Numbered from the stretch's first letter, positions 24,421-40,379 are shown. The stretch is 64,000 nucleotides of DNA from Acanthochromis polyacanthus (GCF_021347895.1 NC_067117.1:20702358-20766357); one strand, 5' to 3'. Program-made: numbers and translations. The notes: generated from the sequence alone by a model not told the origin.

Positions 24421-26293
24421 TTTTCTTCATTTGTTAGTTTTTGCTCTTTGTTCATGTACAGTATTTTAATATGTTAATGTGAATGTGCAGCTGTGTAGTT
24501 GTGTAAGAAAAGTGTGTTTAAATAACTTCTGACTGCAAATCAGAACAGAATGTTTCCACTGACATCAGCACGCTGCACCTGAGAGGTTGAATAACTTTGA
24601 TATTTTTTGGGTAATACTGAAGCTCCTGATTTTAGTCTCATGCAGTAGAAAAACCTGGACATACAGTTTTTTGTTTAAGTTCCAGTGCTAACATAACTAA
24701 TTTCTCATCTTTTGTTTCAACTTTATCGGTGAATTAATTAGAAAAAACAACAGAAAAGCACATAAATGTGATTAAATGTTGATGATGAAGTATAATTAAA
24801 AACTTTTTGGTGCATCTTTCTGATAACTTTGCTGAAAAGCAGTGTTTATTGGTACAGTATGCAATTATGAAATGTCCTTCTGGAGAATCATTAATCTGTT
24901 TTGGCATTGGCTTAAGAGCACTGTAGGTGTTTTTTCACTTTATGTGTGTATATTTCTTTCACTGTCACTAAGAGGCCACATTCACTAAGCTTTTCATTTA
25001 AAATTTTAAATACAGATAAACAAGCCTGGAAACCCATTCACGTTCTACCCACTTCACTACAGCCCGTTCTCCTACATGCAGATTCTTTTACTGGCCCTCA
25101 AAAGTTGATTTCAAATCTAATGTATTTCTCTGTAACATTGACATTTTATGATTGAACAAGCAGCAAGGTTCCATATGTTTGAAAAAAAAACCCTCAGCTT
25201 TTGATGCTCGTGTCTAATAAATTTTTCAGATTGTGAAATCAGTGAGAGAAGGGAAGTTTCAAACACAAATACAGAAATCTGTCATGAAAAATAACCTGAA
25301 CTGTGGGTGTTCACTGCTCACAGTAGCACGCCGACTGAGAAAATATGTTTTAATGGTCTTTGAGGGAGTTTCTCACCACTGCTGAAGCAAACATAAGTCT
25401 GAATATGTGATATTCTGCTGGATTTAGTGCTGTTTGTGCTGAAGATTCTACACCTCGAAGACCAGGTTCAAACTTTCGTGGATTTATTAGGACATGACAG
25501 AAGCACGTAGGAGACATTTTTACCCACTCTACAAAACAATTCAACTTATTTTTTAATAGATTATTTCAGTCTTCTTTTTTAAATTATCCTTGCACTCAAG
25601 AATATTTTATTTCAGAATAAAAATATTGTTTTTGAGTGTGCTGATAATAGATCCTTCATCTCACTGAATTGGACCTTTTAAGCTCTTCCTCACTTTAAGG
25701 AGTGGCCTGGTTGCTTATTGCACGATTAGCTCCTGCTTTCATAAATCAGGCCCTAATTTTTTGCAGACTGTTGGTGCAAATTAGATGATAACAGCACGGC
25801 AAAACTTTGCACTGTGGTTCTTGCAAAGTAAATATGGCATGTGTGTATCTGGAGCATGCTCCCTCGTAGACTAACTTGGCCGGCTAGCTGGTGAGCACAG
25901 CTGGGTTTGTGCTTGGCCATTCAGAACGTTACCTCAATGCACAAATCAGCCCAGGGAATGATCTGGACAGAAAGCCTTCAGCAAATTATTACAGATTTGC
26001 AATTTAATGGCTTCGGAGGTCTCTCCCAGCCCTGCACAGGTTCCCAATGAGACAGAGCCTATTAGTTTGGTCCTTTAATCACAGAACAGGAGATGGGAAT
26101 CCTGGCCAAACCTATACATACCCCGCTTCACTTGGTGTGGAATGATTTCATGGGGTTTATAGATAGAGACAGTGAAGTCTGTGTGCGTGCACAGGCGTGT
26201 GTGAGTGTGTGAGCATTGGGTAGTTGATAAGCTTTGCTTTCCCTGGAGCAACAGCATTGTGTGTGTGCGTGTGTTTGTGTGTATATGTATGTT

Positions 26294-26296
<3 letters not shown>
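24420..26296 (+). other. Intron 1 sequence, nothing specific
   Basis: AT-rich unique-looking sequence. A patch at about 25860-26060 is of more balanced composition, but I can name no element. Confidence 0.5.

Positions 26297-26362
<66 letters not shown>
26297..26362 (+). repeat. (GT)33 microsatellite
   Basis: 66 bp of perfect GT on the sense strand of intron 1, followed by a short GA run. Confidence 0.98.
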
Positions 26363-26363
<1 letters not shown>

Positions 26364-27880
26364 AGAGAGAGAGAGGGGGAAAAAAACAACGAGTTCCTTT
26401 ATGGATCGTTCATCAATACCACTAGGACGCAGTGGGCAGTAGCAATTAATTTGGCATAGGCTTTACCCAAAGCTAACAAAAGTCCATTTCCCAAACCACA
26501 TGTTATAGAAAAATGGAAAACTAGTTTCCAGTGTCATGTTCCAAAAATATTTTCATCAAAACTGGTTTTAGTTGTAAGGGAAGTAATTAATTTACAGTCC
26601 GTCCAACCAGGAAAGCGGGTGTTTAAAAAAATCTCCACTTTGTTTCCAGGTGAAGATGTCTTTGTTGCACATCATTGGACTGAACTATAAAAACTCGCTC
26701 TCTTAAGCTTGCCAAATCTAAACTTTTTTGTGATTTATTACATGTTTTATCAATTAATGAGCAGTTAAATTCAAAAGCTAAGCTCCTGTGTTTTGAAAAG
26801 TTACAGATCTACAGCACAAGACATTTATACAACCAGAAACAAGGCATTTTAGATAAAGGCATAACTTTTGTGATACTACTTGTTACAGACAAACGGCTGT
26901 CTTCTCACAGATTGTTTAAGTCTTTCCCATAGCTATAGTTGCCCTGATTAATGTGCCATCGATGCAAAATGTAAAAACTATCATTCCAATCTGCCTTTCA
27001 ATGTCCCAATTTGTCCAAGAGGAAGCCAAGCTTTCTAAATGAGCTGGATAAAAGTGACTGCCAAAGGGGATGAATATATATAATTATCTGTGGCTGGAGC
27101 GCCAACAAAGGGACTTTGAAAATCAACTTTATGCGCCAAAGGCTTCATTAGTCCGACGACAACAAAATGTCCCCTCAACTTGCAGGTGGAAAGACACACA
27201 GGTATCTGGAAAGCTATTAAAAACATGCAGTCGCACAGCCTTCTGCAGCCCGCTACTATCTGTTTGGGATTAGAAGCTATTTAATGTGCTAATGTTAATA
27301 TGCTAATGTGTTAATGTTATGTTAGTGAATTATTAGGTGTTTAAGAAATGCCTGACTGCTGTTTTGTTGGTCTTACGCATTGACACGTTAGAGAGGATGG
27401 ATAACTGTGTTTACTTTGCATATGGAAATCCCTGAATGCCTTTCATCTGTCCTTCCTATAGCGACTAGTGGTCCATGTTAGCTTTGCAAACATCTTAATT
27501 GTGTTAAATGGAGGAAAAAAAGGGGGGGGGAGAGAGAGATTAAAAGCCATTAATGTGTGTTGTGTGAGGGTATGCTATTCCCGGGACAGTGCTTTTGTTC
27601 ACTTTGGCAAAGCAGAGGAGAGAGTTTCACCTTGAAACTCAATGCACACCAGAATCATTGTCATTGTGTCTACCTAAAACGGCGCTATCACTCGTTCTCA
27701 CTGTTTCATACACTGTCAAACTTGCTTTGCTCGTCTTTGCATTTCTTTTTGTGATTGCCTCTCTCCATCCTTCTCACTCTCTTTGTACGTCTCTCCCATT
27801 TTCTCACCGTCTATCTCTCGTGCTTTTCCCTTTGTAGCCCTGCTTCTCTCCATCACTCTCTCTCTCTGTCTGTCTGTCTA
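26363..27880 (+). other. Intron 1 sequence, nothing specific
   Basis: Contains a poly-A/poly-G patch near 27513-27531 and C/T-rich sequence at about 27760-27885. No exon or element is recognised. Confidence 0.5.
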
Positions 27881-27884
27881 AGCG

Positions 27885-28180
27885 TCAGATAATCTCACTG
27901 GGGGAGACTTTAGAGGACTCTCCATCTGTGTATAAATAGCTCTGGATGAATTATTGAGGGACCTGGGGTTGCTAATAATCCCGCAGGACCCATCTGACAA
28001 TGACACAGAAGATGGAGGGAAAACAATTACGCAGGCTTTCTCCTTCAGAAGAGTGGGAATGGGGGTGGATGGGGGGGACTCAGCGGCCTCTGGGAGCCTC
28101 CTCGCGGGGCCCAACATCTTGGCTAATAAACCCAATTAAGTCTCCGGAATCAATCGGAGCCCTGGGGGCGTCCTCTCTCT
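27885..28180. promoter_or_regulatory. Candidate conserved non-coding element
   Basis: A balanced non-repetitive segment with many TAAT/ATTA words ('gatgaattattgagg', 'gctaataatcccgc', 'aaacaattacgcagg') and a G-rich patch at 28070-28078. It resembles the developmental enhancer type of conserved element. Inference only. Confidence 0.3.
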
Positions 28181-28556
28181 TCCTTCCCCGGACGGTGTGC
28201 AACAACAGGAAGTGTAATGATTCATGTTCCCTCTTCTGCATTTGGATCGTCCTCTCATCTCCATCTTGCAGGTTGGCAAGGCGGACGGGACAGGACAGGA
28301 TGTCCGCCGAGGCAGGATAATAGGACAGGGAGAGGAAAGGAGACGAGAGGCAAGTGGAGTGGACAGGAGCACAGAGGAATATTAATGGGAGTGTTTATTC
28401 TGTAAGTGTTTTACCAGGGGGACGGGACATGGGACCACTCCCATGACAGAATTAAAGCACTTTGTCTTCTTAGAGATACATGATTCATCTGTAGATGGAT
28501 TTTTGATTAATAGGCTTTGCCAGATTCTTGTCTGACTGTTGACACAATGTGCTCCC

Positions 28557-28558
<2 letters not shown>

Positions 28559-28587
<29 letters not shown>
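28559..28587. repeat. (TATC)7 microsatellite
   Basis: Seven perfect TATC units. Confidence 0.95.
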
Positions 28588-29738
28588 GTAGCGATGACCA
28601 CAAATTTTCAGTGTTGTGTTTCTACACAGGTCAGTCTTGTCATTCACAGACCCATTAACTTCACACCAACATAATTTATATGTATGCTAACTCGCGTCCT
28701 GGACTTTTCTAACCAAATGTCAGTCCACTATGCCTCTGCAAGTACGATATGAAGAGATCTACATTGAAAAAGATGGAAAATTTATTTCTTTTTTTTTTTT
28801 ATTGTGCCTGTACATTGTATTCATGGATTGCTGTCAGTCTTTTCCAACACTGAAAAACTGCAGAGTCAGCAACTATGGTCTGGTTAGAGCAAATAAAACA
28901 AGTATTATTGTGGTTAGAAATTGAAATAATTTGCTAAACGTTGGAGAAAGATCATTAAAAACACATGCAGTAACTGAAAGTCTCCAGGTACCTGCTATTC
29001 TAAAGCCTCAACTGCCACACAGAAAGCAGAATCATCCAGCATGGACCAGAATTACCAGTGATACTGGGACAATGCTGGTATATTCTGCCTATTGAAGCCC
29101 TGCCGTACATGAGAGCAAGCCAGATCACTGAAGAGATCCCTCAGTCTTAAAGTGCTGTGTAGTCTGGTTTCTGGAGGAGCGTTTTAGTGTCCCCTGAGAG
29201 TCCAAACACTGTTTCAGAGGTTTTTCCACTCTGCCAAGTATAATGTTCCCAAATGAAACATTGAATAGTTGTAATTTGGGCGTGAAAATGTCCAACTGTT
29301 ATCTGTCCTACATTGTTATATTTGTCAGCACCGATACATTTCCCAGGGTGGCCGACTTGGTATGTAACGGTGCGCACTTTCAGTTCATCTTAGGAGTCAT
29401 TCCACGTTTAATAATTCATGTCATGAAAAGCTAAATTTGGGGCGTCCCAAACATTTCCTGACAAAATGGCTGAGGTAGGGGGAGAGCGAGGTGATTTGTC
29501 TGCCTGGATATTGGGGACAGCTCGAGACATCTGATGTGTGCCATCAGGGGAGCTTTTAACAAGTGCGTTACGAGCGCGTGTCCGAGCATTTGTGTTTCAT
29601 GCGGCGCACTCTGAGCGTTGTTCAAGGAGGTATTTTACTTTGTGGCATATGAGCCCAAGCATCACATGTAAGCACCTTCTTTAAGTTGTGTGAGTAGAGT
29701 GAGTCTATATGGATGTGTGTATGCTTTCTGTCCCGACC
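28588..29738 (+). other. Intron 1 sequence, nothing specific
   Basis: No exon or mobile element is recognised. The part at about 29000-29160 is of balanced composition and may be conserved. Confidence 0.45.
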
Positions 29739-29855
29739 CTCGAGGGACCAGGGGTTGGCTGGCTGGGTGGGTAGGTGGGTGAGGGGCTGGGGGTGGGAGT
29801 GGCAGGCCGAGTGAGGGTTGGCGTGAGGGGAACGGGGGAGAGGAGGGCGACGCTG
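29739..29855 (+). other. G-rich tract with G-quadruplex potential
   Basis: Multiple runs of three to five G separated by short loops occur on the sense strand, especially 29765-29797 ('gggtgggtaggtgggtg' followed by gggg and ggggg runs). Both DNA and intronic RNA could fold into quadruplexes. Confidence 0.6.
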
Positions 29856-30028
29856 TCCTAATGATGCATTTTCTACTCCATTGATTCAGTGGCTCTGCTC
29901 TCCAGTAAATCCTTCACATGCAACACATTAAAGCTGGCCCTTTTTCCTCCTTCACCAATCGATTAGCACAGCTTAGAGACGGCCACTCTGGGAAGCAGGG
30001 CAGAGATGGGACTTGTTATCTTCAAGAA

Positions 30029-33479
<3,451 letters not shown>

Positions 33480-33480
<1 letters not shown>

Positions 33481-33880
33481 TCTTTCTTCTTCCCCAACCA
33501 GAAAGTTATTCAGTCTCCACCATTCCCTCGCTGCTTTCTTTCATCTTCTCTCGTTTCCTTCCCCATATTTTTCTCTCCCTCTCATTCTCTGTCTCTCACT
33601 CTTTCCCTGTTTCTCTCTCTCGGTGGGTGTGTGTCCCTTTAGGGTGTCTGCAGCAGTTGAGATAAGAAGCGAGTGTAGGACACAGGGGGATGGTGTTCAC
33701 AGAAGCTAGGTGATCTTATCTACTCTCTCTCCCTCTCCCTCTCCCTCTCTTGCCGAGCATCCCTCGCTGCTCTGCTTTTCCTCTCTGCTCTTCTCCTCCC
33801 CCTCTTTCTTTTTGCTCCCTTGCCCTTTTTTCCTCTTCCCTCGTCTCTCTCCTCTCACACACACATTCTCTCAGATCCCC
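33480..33880 (+). repeat. Pyrimidine-rich low-complexity tract
   Basis: C/T-rich sequence in two blocks (about 33480-33640 and 33720-33880) with repeated CTCTC and TTCC words. Translated Ser/Leu/Phe-rich frames are artefacts. Confidence 0.8.
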
Positions 33881-34849
33881 TCTGTGCTGCTGTTGATTTG
33901 AATTTGAAGTGATGGGAAACCAAATTGGCAGCATTGACAGCAGAAACAAACAGCTTATCTCTCTCTCCTGGGCCAATATGGGTCTTAGTCAGATACTAGA
34001 GCTGCTGCCAGCATCTGACTTGTGACAATGATGATAAATTGAACGTTTGTTGACTGTCACTTTTCATGTGTGTGTATGCAAGCGTGAGGGTGTGTTTCTC
34101 CGTGTTAGCATCTACGTCTCATCCATACATGTGTGAATTTACAGAGGGAAAACCCAACCAAACAGAAATCCTATACTTAGCAGAATTTCTACAGTTTTTA
34201 CTCTGCACTTTGATATCATTCTATACCTCAACTCCACAGTGATATTTTCTTTAATTACATTCATTTGATAGATATCATAACCAGTAACTTTGCCAAATTT
34301 GAATTTTCTAAACATAAGTAATATTTTTTTTAAAAATATAGGTCAGTTCCTTATCATATTAGAAGGCAGCGTTGGATATTATATACTGAACATTTTGCAA
34401 CCACCTCTTCTTGCAAATTTTGTAGCATATAAATGCAATTTATAAAGCCGTGGGTAGAAAACAGTAAAAAATAAATAAATTTTAAAAAAGTTGGGAACCA
34501 CTGGATGAACTCAACCAAACAGTAAATAAAGTAGTTTAAACTCTACATCACAATGCTGTTTACTCATTTGCACTTCACAAAAATTTTTTAATTCACGGTG
34601 GGTTCTTTAACTTTTAATACTCACTCCATTTTGCAAATAATTGTCTTACTGATACTTTATGCAACTTTGGACGTTTTAAACTAGTGTTTTTACATTGTGG
34701 TAACGCTTGTTTGTAAAATATGAGTAAATCAGGTCTTGAATAACTCGTTGCGACGGGTGCCTGTGTTACAAACAATGCAATTGAGTGTCAGGCGTATGAA
34801 ACGGAGGCTTGCATGTCTTTCCTATGGGACCGCGCTGGCATGTAGTGTT

Positions 34850-35080
34850 AACACGACAGGCCCGGAGAGGACGAGGAGGTAGCCAAGCTGTCAGCGGCCA
34901 ACTCCCACTTCGCCTAATGAGAGAGAGGCCCGTTAATTAAAAACACCAACAGGCGGAGCTCCCCAGTGTCCCACCATCAGGACGACCTGGGGTTAAAGAC
35001 ACGGGGTAGAGATGACGGGAGGCATGCTGCTTCTACATGGTGCTGCCCTCAACAATAAATAGCCCCCAGAATTAAAAGAA
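34850..35080. promoter_or_regulatory. Candidate conserved non-coding element
   Basis: Abrupt shift from AT-rich flank to balanced, CpG-containing sequence with words such as 'cttcgcctaatgag', 'cccgttaattaaaaac' and 'caacaataaatagcc'. It lies about 1.4 kb upstream of exon 2. No coding frame is evident. Confidence 0.35.
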
Positions 35081-36238
35081 AAGAACAAAGTGAACTACAA
35101 ATGGGCAGAGCTATAAGTAGGGGGGTGCTTTCTTTAAACTGCACTGTGTCTTTGGGGGGTGGGGTCTATGGCTATCGTCTACTGCTTAGCTCTTGATGTT
35201 CCCAGAACAAACTGAGCTTCTTTTGTCTCTTTGTGCTCGTGTTTGTTGCGTTGCAGCAGGGAACATTTTGCCAAAGTCGACGTGTAGACTCAACTTTTTA
35301 GTTGAAGAAATGAAAAAAATAAAACATTTGTCAAAGCCGGTAGTTTTTTTTCTTGATGCTATAATATTTATGTCTACCTCTTTATTCAATCAAAGAATAT
35401 TTATTCGAGGTCTGTTTAAGTGAAAAGAATTTAAATTAATGTCGGAGGGCTCAATTTACTTTTTCTGTTGAAATGTTCTGCACCTGCATTTACAGTACGA
35501 GCTCAGATTGTGTTGTATCACAGCAGTCTTTTGTGCAATTGTCTTTGTAAGTGTTTTATTAAACTGTCAAACACATGAATCATTAGCCTTGATCTGCAGA
35601 TTGACAGTTTGTCAGCTCTCTGACAGTGCTGTGTGCCTCACTGTCAACAGGGGGTGGTGAGGGAACAGCTTACACGTTCCCCACGGCTTCTTCTTCTTCT
35701 TCCTCCTTGCCTCCTGCGTCTCCATCTTCTTTCCACCCCCACATGTCAGCCCAGGTGCTAACAAAACCGAGGATTGTGGGTAGTCTTGGAACATATGGAG
35801 CAGAGAGATGGAGAAATGAGGGGTGGAAGGAGGGAGGCGAGGGGGAGGGTGGGTGAGAGAGAGAGAGAGTGTAGCTGTCAGGCTGTCTATCCCTGTCACA
35901 GCAGCCAGAAGAGTGCGATGGACGAATGGATAACTGCTATTTCAGAATGCCAGGGAAAAAGCTCAGTCAGATTTGATGTGTTGATGTGGGCATAGTGGCT
36001 CTCACGCAACAGAATGCACAAATTGTCACACGGCACCGCGTTTTTTTTTGGTCCCACTTATTTCTCCTCAGCATGTGCGTGGATTGCGTCTGTATACAGA
36101 AAAATGTTCTGTTTGTTTGGTCACTGAAATGCCATTGCACAGTGCACAAACATGCACAGGCGTACACACACAAACACGAGCGAATTCCCAGTGCGGCCGT
36201 GTAGACAGACAGCTATGGCTGCAGGCTCACTGTGTGTT

Positions 36239-36240
<2 letters not shown>
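35081..36240 (+). other. Intron 1 3' region, nothing specific
   Basis: Contains G-rich (35120-35165) and C/T-rich (about 35685-35750) patches followed by a G/A-rich one (35808-35870). No additional exon is recognised. Confidence 0.5.

Positions 36241-36307
<67 letters not shown>
36241..36307 (+). repeat. (TG)33 microsatellite 139 nt upstream of celf4 exon 2
   Basis: 67 bp of perfect TG on the sense strand, close to the 3' splice site of exon 2. In the pre-mRNA it is a (UG)33 tract, a candidate site for CELF-family or TDP-43 binding and complementary to the CA tract downstream of the exon. Confidence 0.98.
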
Positions 36308-36310
<3 letters not shown>

Positions 36311-36446
36311 CGCACGTGTGTGTTGTTTTTGGCTATTTGCTGATGATTGGTGCACCCCCTCCCATAGCTGTCTCTCCTTCTCTGTTCTCAGTCCACATAA
36401 CATGCTTATGTCTTTCTCTTCCTCTCTCTCTCTTGCTGTATTTCAG

Positions 36447-36529
36447 GCTGTGCCTTCCTCACCTACTGTGCCAGAGAGTCAGCCCTGAAAGCCCAGAATG
36501 CATTGCACGAGCAGAAGACTCTGCCAGGA
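36447..36529 (+). CDS. celf4: CUGBP/Elav-like family member 4, coding exon 2 (RNP1 of RRM1)
   Basis: An 83-nt exon, the length typical of this exon in the family. It follows a pyrimidine tract and TTTCAG acceptor and is followed by the strong donor GTAAGT at 36530. Joined to exon 1 it completes Gly93 and encodes [17 protein letters not shown] and then [11 protein letters not shown]. With Lys92 from exon 1 this forms the RNP1 octamer KGCAFLTY, whose aromatic residues (Phe, Tyr) stack on RNA bases. The exon ends in phase 0; the next exon in the family would start MNRPIQVKPAD and is not in the window. Compared with mammalian CELF4, Ala stands where CERES has Glu, and Asn replaces Ser before ALHEQ. 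Skipping this exon would shift the frame. Long complementary UG and CA tracts flank it. Confidence 0.95.
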
Positions 36530-36820
36530 GTAAGTCATACACAAGGAATGCCATGTCGACCCAGAAGCAAAAATCTTACATAAACACATCACGGATTCAC
36601 TCACACACACAAACACAGATGCTCATTTTAACATATAATGCTTGATATTTATTCCAAATCAAAGGGGTCTTCTCCGCCTTTGCCACGCTTGTCATGTACT
36701 GTTCATCAGTGGATGTACACCAGCCACGAGCGTAGCCCTTCTTTCTCTTAAAGATCCCTCCTCTTCTTCTGCCCCACCCCCCCACGCTTTCACTGCCTCC
36801 CTCTCTCTTCACTTTGACAG

Positions 36821-36821
<1 letters not shown>

Positions 36822-36883
<62 letters not shown>
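36822..36883 (+). repeat. (CA)31 microsatellite 292 nt downstream of celf4 exon 2
   Basis: 62 bp of CA on the sense strand in the 5' part of intron 2. It is the reverse complement in sequence type of the (TG)33 tract upstream of exon 2. Confidence 0.98.
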
Positions 36884-36886
<3 letters not shown>

Positions 36887-39422
36887 CCATAGGGAGAAAC
36901 CACACAGCATCACATCATAGGCATACTATTTATAGTCCTTCCTCCAGTTTGTGTAAATGAGTGTGTGTCTGTGCGTGTGCATGCACCCATGTGTGTGGGC
37001 AAGTGTGCGAGAGATAGACAGAGAGGGATGAAAAGCGGGTGGGCGGATGGATGTAGGCTCTTTCTACATTTATGTGCACGCTCTGCATTACAGCCCAGAC
37101 TGGCAACAACACAAGTGTGCATCACGAATGTATATCACGACAGTGCATCCTTACGACAGATGTTCACATGCTGTGGATGTTTTAACTCAAATGTATGATG
37201 CAGCTGAAAGCAGCGTTTGAATTCTCAGCTCCTACTCATGCATGATGGGATGAGGGAGTTTTGACACTGTCATAGAGAACACATAGAGATTCAGTTGTTA
37301 GCAGCGCGCGTCTGTAAGTCTGAGGGATTATGTGCAATGTGAACATTTTCTTTAGTGTATACATGATTTTCTGATTACATATTTGTGTGTGTGTGTGTCT
37401 GTCATACATATTGAGTAGTATGTGCATGCACCTGAATGCTTGAGCATGCACATGGATGCCGTGCACGCGTCAGCCCCACATGTGTGCGTATGTGTGCGTT
37501 AGGAAGTTTTGATGCGTTTCTGTCAGGCCTGGCTCGGTTTGCTCTGTTCGTTTTTAATGACGCCTCCAGGGAAGCTGACAGTCGCCGTGTTGAGCGCACA
37601 GCCTTTGATGTGAGTGATTATGACATCACAGACGTGCAGTCGAGAAGAGCGGAGGAGTGGGGATCCGTGCTCTCAGTTTTGTTTTTTTTTTTACTTCCCA
37701 GTGGCATATTATTCAGAAAGAAAGAGAGAGGGAGAGACAGAGACACAGGGAAAGAGTGGAGGAGAGATTAAATATTTGGCCAAAACCAGAATGCGATTTT
37801 GTGTTCACACAAAGTGTGCTACCGATTGATGTTTTTGTCTTTGTTGCTATTGTTTGACACGGACTGGAATACATGGGCAGAAAAACAACATTTTTAAAGA
37901 TTCTGTCTTTATATCTTTAAGGGATGGAGACTGTATTTGGCTTCATATGCTGCAAAGTAATGCTTCAACAGCAAATAAATGTAATCAGTCACTTGCAATC
38001 AACATTGTTTTAGAAGGAAATGCTAATTAGCAATGCCTTTGCCAGCAGAGGACAGTCTCAGGTTTGCATTTGATCGATGGTGAGCATTAAGTAAACAAAG
38101 GTAATGCCATAGGACAGACCTAGATGCTCAACAAACCCTGAAGCAGAGCATTCAGAGAGGCAGACCGGGAGACTGTCTTTTGTTGCTGGTGGAGGTAAAG
38201 CCAGCAAAACAGAATAAATGAGTTCATTAGGAACAGAGCGAGGACTTGGCCCTGGGAAAGGCAGTGGGACGTTTTATGGCGCACGATTACACCCTCTTTC
38301 CTCGGTTCCTTCTTGTTTTTTTTCCACCTATCTTCTTCTCTCTCTCTCTCCTTCCATCCTCTATCAATCCCCCACTCACAGGCCAACACAACCAAAACCC
38401 TGCAAATGAAATCCCTTTTTTCCCCCCGTTAAAGCCTCTTTCCCCTTCACTTCGTGTCCTGATGTGCTTTTTATCGTCAAAGTTGCTCCCCAACCCTTAC
38501 ATTTAAAAAGTTTTCTGCCGTCCCTTTTTTTGCAGCTGCCAGGTGAGCCGAGAGAAGAGGGGATTTGGCTTCCTGGTGGAAATGCCCTGTAAGCATGGCT
38601 GTAGGCTGTTGGTGTAGCTCAGACAAAGTACTAAGGGCTGCCTTGTGCGAATGTGTGTGCAAGTGTGTGAGGGTGTATATATGCAGTGTCAGGAGAGATT
38701 TTGGGTAAACAAGTGACAAGCAAAAATACTGATGTTAAAGTGACACTGACATTGAACTACTCGTGATAGATGACAAATTGCTTTCACGTTCCTCATTCCA
38801 TTATAGCACAAGAAAGTACAGGTACACAGGATTATGCTGATGGAGAGTAAGTTTCTGCTAACAGAATTAAATCAACTCTACTGACAACTGACACAGAAAC
38901 TCGTGTTTGCTGCATTGTTTGAGAACAGTCAGCATATTCAAGAGGTATTTGACTGATAAACCGATACAGTGAAAAGAAAGTGAAGTCAGCAGAGGACTTC
39001 CTGGAACTATGGATGGGTCAGTGAACGATCATTGGGGTCTGTTAAGCAACAAGTGACTATTACTGCAAGTTTGGATTTATAAAGCAAAGGGCTCAGTAAA
39101 AAGTACGTAAATCCTGATCATGTTTTTTTGCTGCTTAAATGCTGAGCATCACGTTTGATTCAGTATTATTTTTCTAACACAATCCAGCTGCAGAAAGTGT
39201 ATTTTGCAGGCGCAATAAGCCAACACTGAAACTAGCAGTTCATATCTGTTTAACCTTTTCTTCGATAAGAAAATATAAAATGCACCACCAGTTTTCTTCC
39301 ATTGTTTTCTTATGTTATTTTGTATACTGTAATACAGTACGTGAATATTTTTGGTGAAGAAGTGTGCCAGTGTGGGTCTTTCAAAGAGAGTTTCTCTTCA
39401 TTCACAGCAAGAACAAAATATT
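36884..39422 (+). other. Intron 2 sequence, nothing specific
   Basis: Contains a short GT run at 37383-37398, a G/A-rich patch at about 37718-37760 and a C/T-rich patch near 38310-38365. No exon or complete mobile element is recognised. Confidence 0.5.
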
Positions 39423-39825
39423 AACAAGAAAAGCACTCAGAGAGCGCAGTAATCTGCCGAGGCTGCTCAGTCGTTGTATGATCTCCATTGGATAAGTCTT
39501 GATAAGTCTGCAGTGATCGATTTGTAGTAGGGTCGCAATCGCGTATCGTCAGGAAGCAGCTGACGTAGCGTTCACTTGTTGTCATAGTGACCGTGACGCC
39601 GTGACGCCTATCTCGCAATGATACAGAAATCTTTAACAAATCCGTGGATCCAGACTATAAGCTGCATCACTGCAAAAATCTCATCAGGTGGTCCTTGTAT
39701 CATTTCTGACCTTCCCTGAAAATTTCATCCAAATCTGTCTGTTTTTCAGTAATGTTGGGCACAGACAGACAAACATGCACTGATCGTCACATAACTCCGA
39801 GAGTTATGTGTAATGATCATGAGTA
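39423..39825 (+). repeat. Second copy of the gcagacctctgcc-type interspersed repeat
   Basis: The start 'aagaaaagcactcagagag' and 'gcagtaatctgccgaggc' matches the start of the copy at 8053. The 3' part carries 'gaaaatttcatccaaatct', 'agtaatgttgggcac', a CAGACAGACAAAC run and 'cgtcacataactcc', matching the end of that copy. Internal parts differ, so both are old or rearranged members. Confidence 0.6.
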
Positions 39826-40379
39826 ATGATCAGCAGCACTTTAGACTTGTGGTATAAAAGTTTTCATACTGGCATCCATCCACGATAATTGATGTGACTG
39901 TAGCACTTTTTTAATGTTCTTACTTATTTAAATCTACACGAACAACCAACCGAATAACAGTCTATTTGATGCAAGATATAAACAGCAAAAATGTTTTCTT
40001 GTCTCATTTGAGTTACAGAGTCGCTGAGTAGATAAATGGAGGCTTTTCTTTCTTTTGGGGATGGTGATGTGAGACAGACTTAAAATGGGGCGCGTCCCAA
40101 ACGCCAGGCTACGACTGCCATACTTGTGATCCTGCGCTCCAGTTTCAGACTCGTAGTACAGCAAGAGGCATTAAAAAGCTCCTCTATTGATTCTGGCAAA
40201 AGTCTTCACGAGTGGGAGGATGTGTTTTTGTGTGCACACGTGTGTGTGCGGTTGTGTGTTTATGTGTGGGTCACAGGGTGGAGTTGCAGAGATGGAGCTT
40301 GTGCAGCGTGTGCACAAACCACAGGGTACAAATACCCACCAGCAAATCCTCCCGCACACATATAAATACTAACACACAC

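Noticed and set aside
35237..35257. Sequence resembling the miR-187 mature strand (tcgtg...gttgcagc)
   Set aside because: It differs at several internal positions, and I see no matching opposite arm to make a hairpin.
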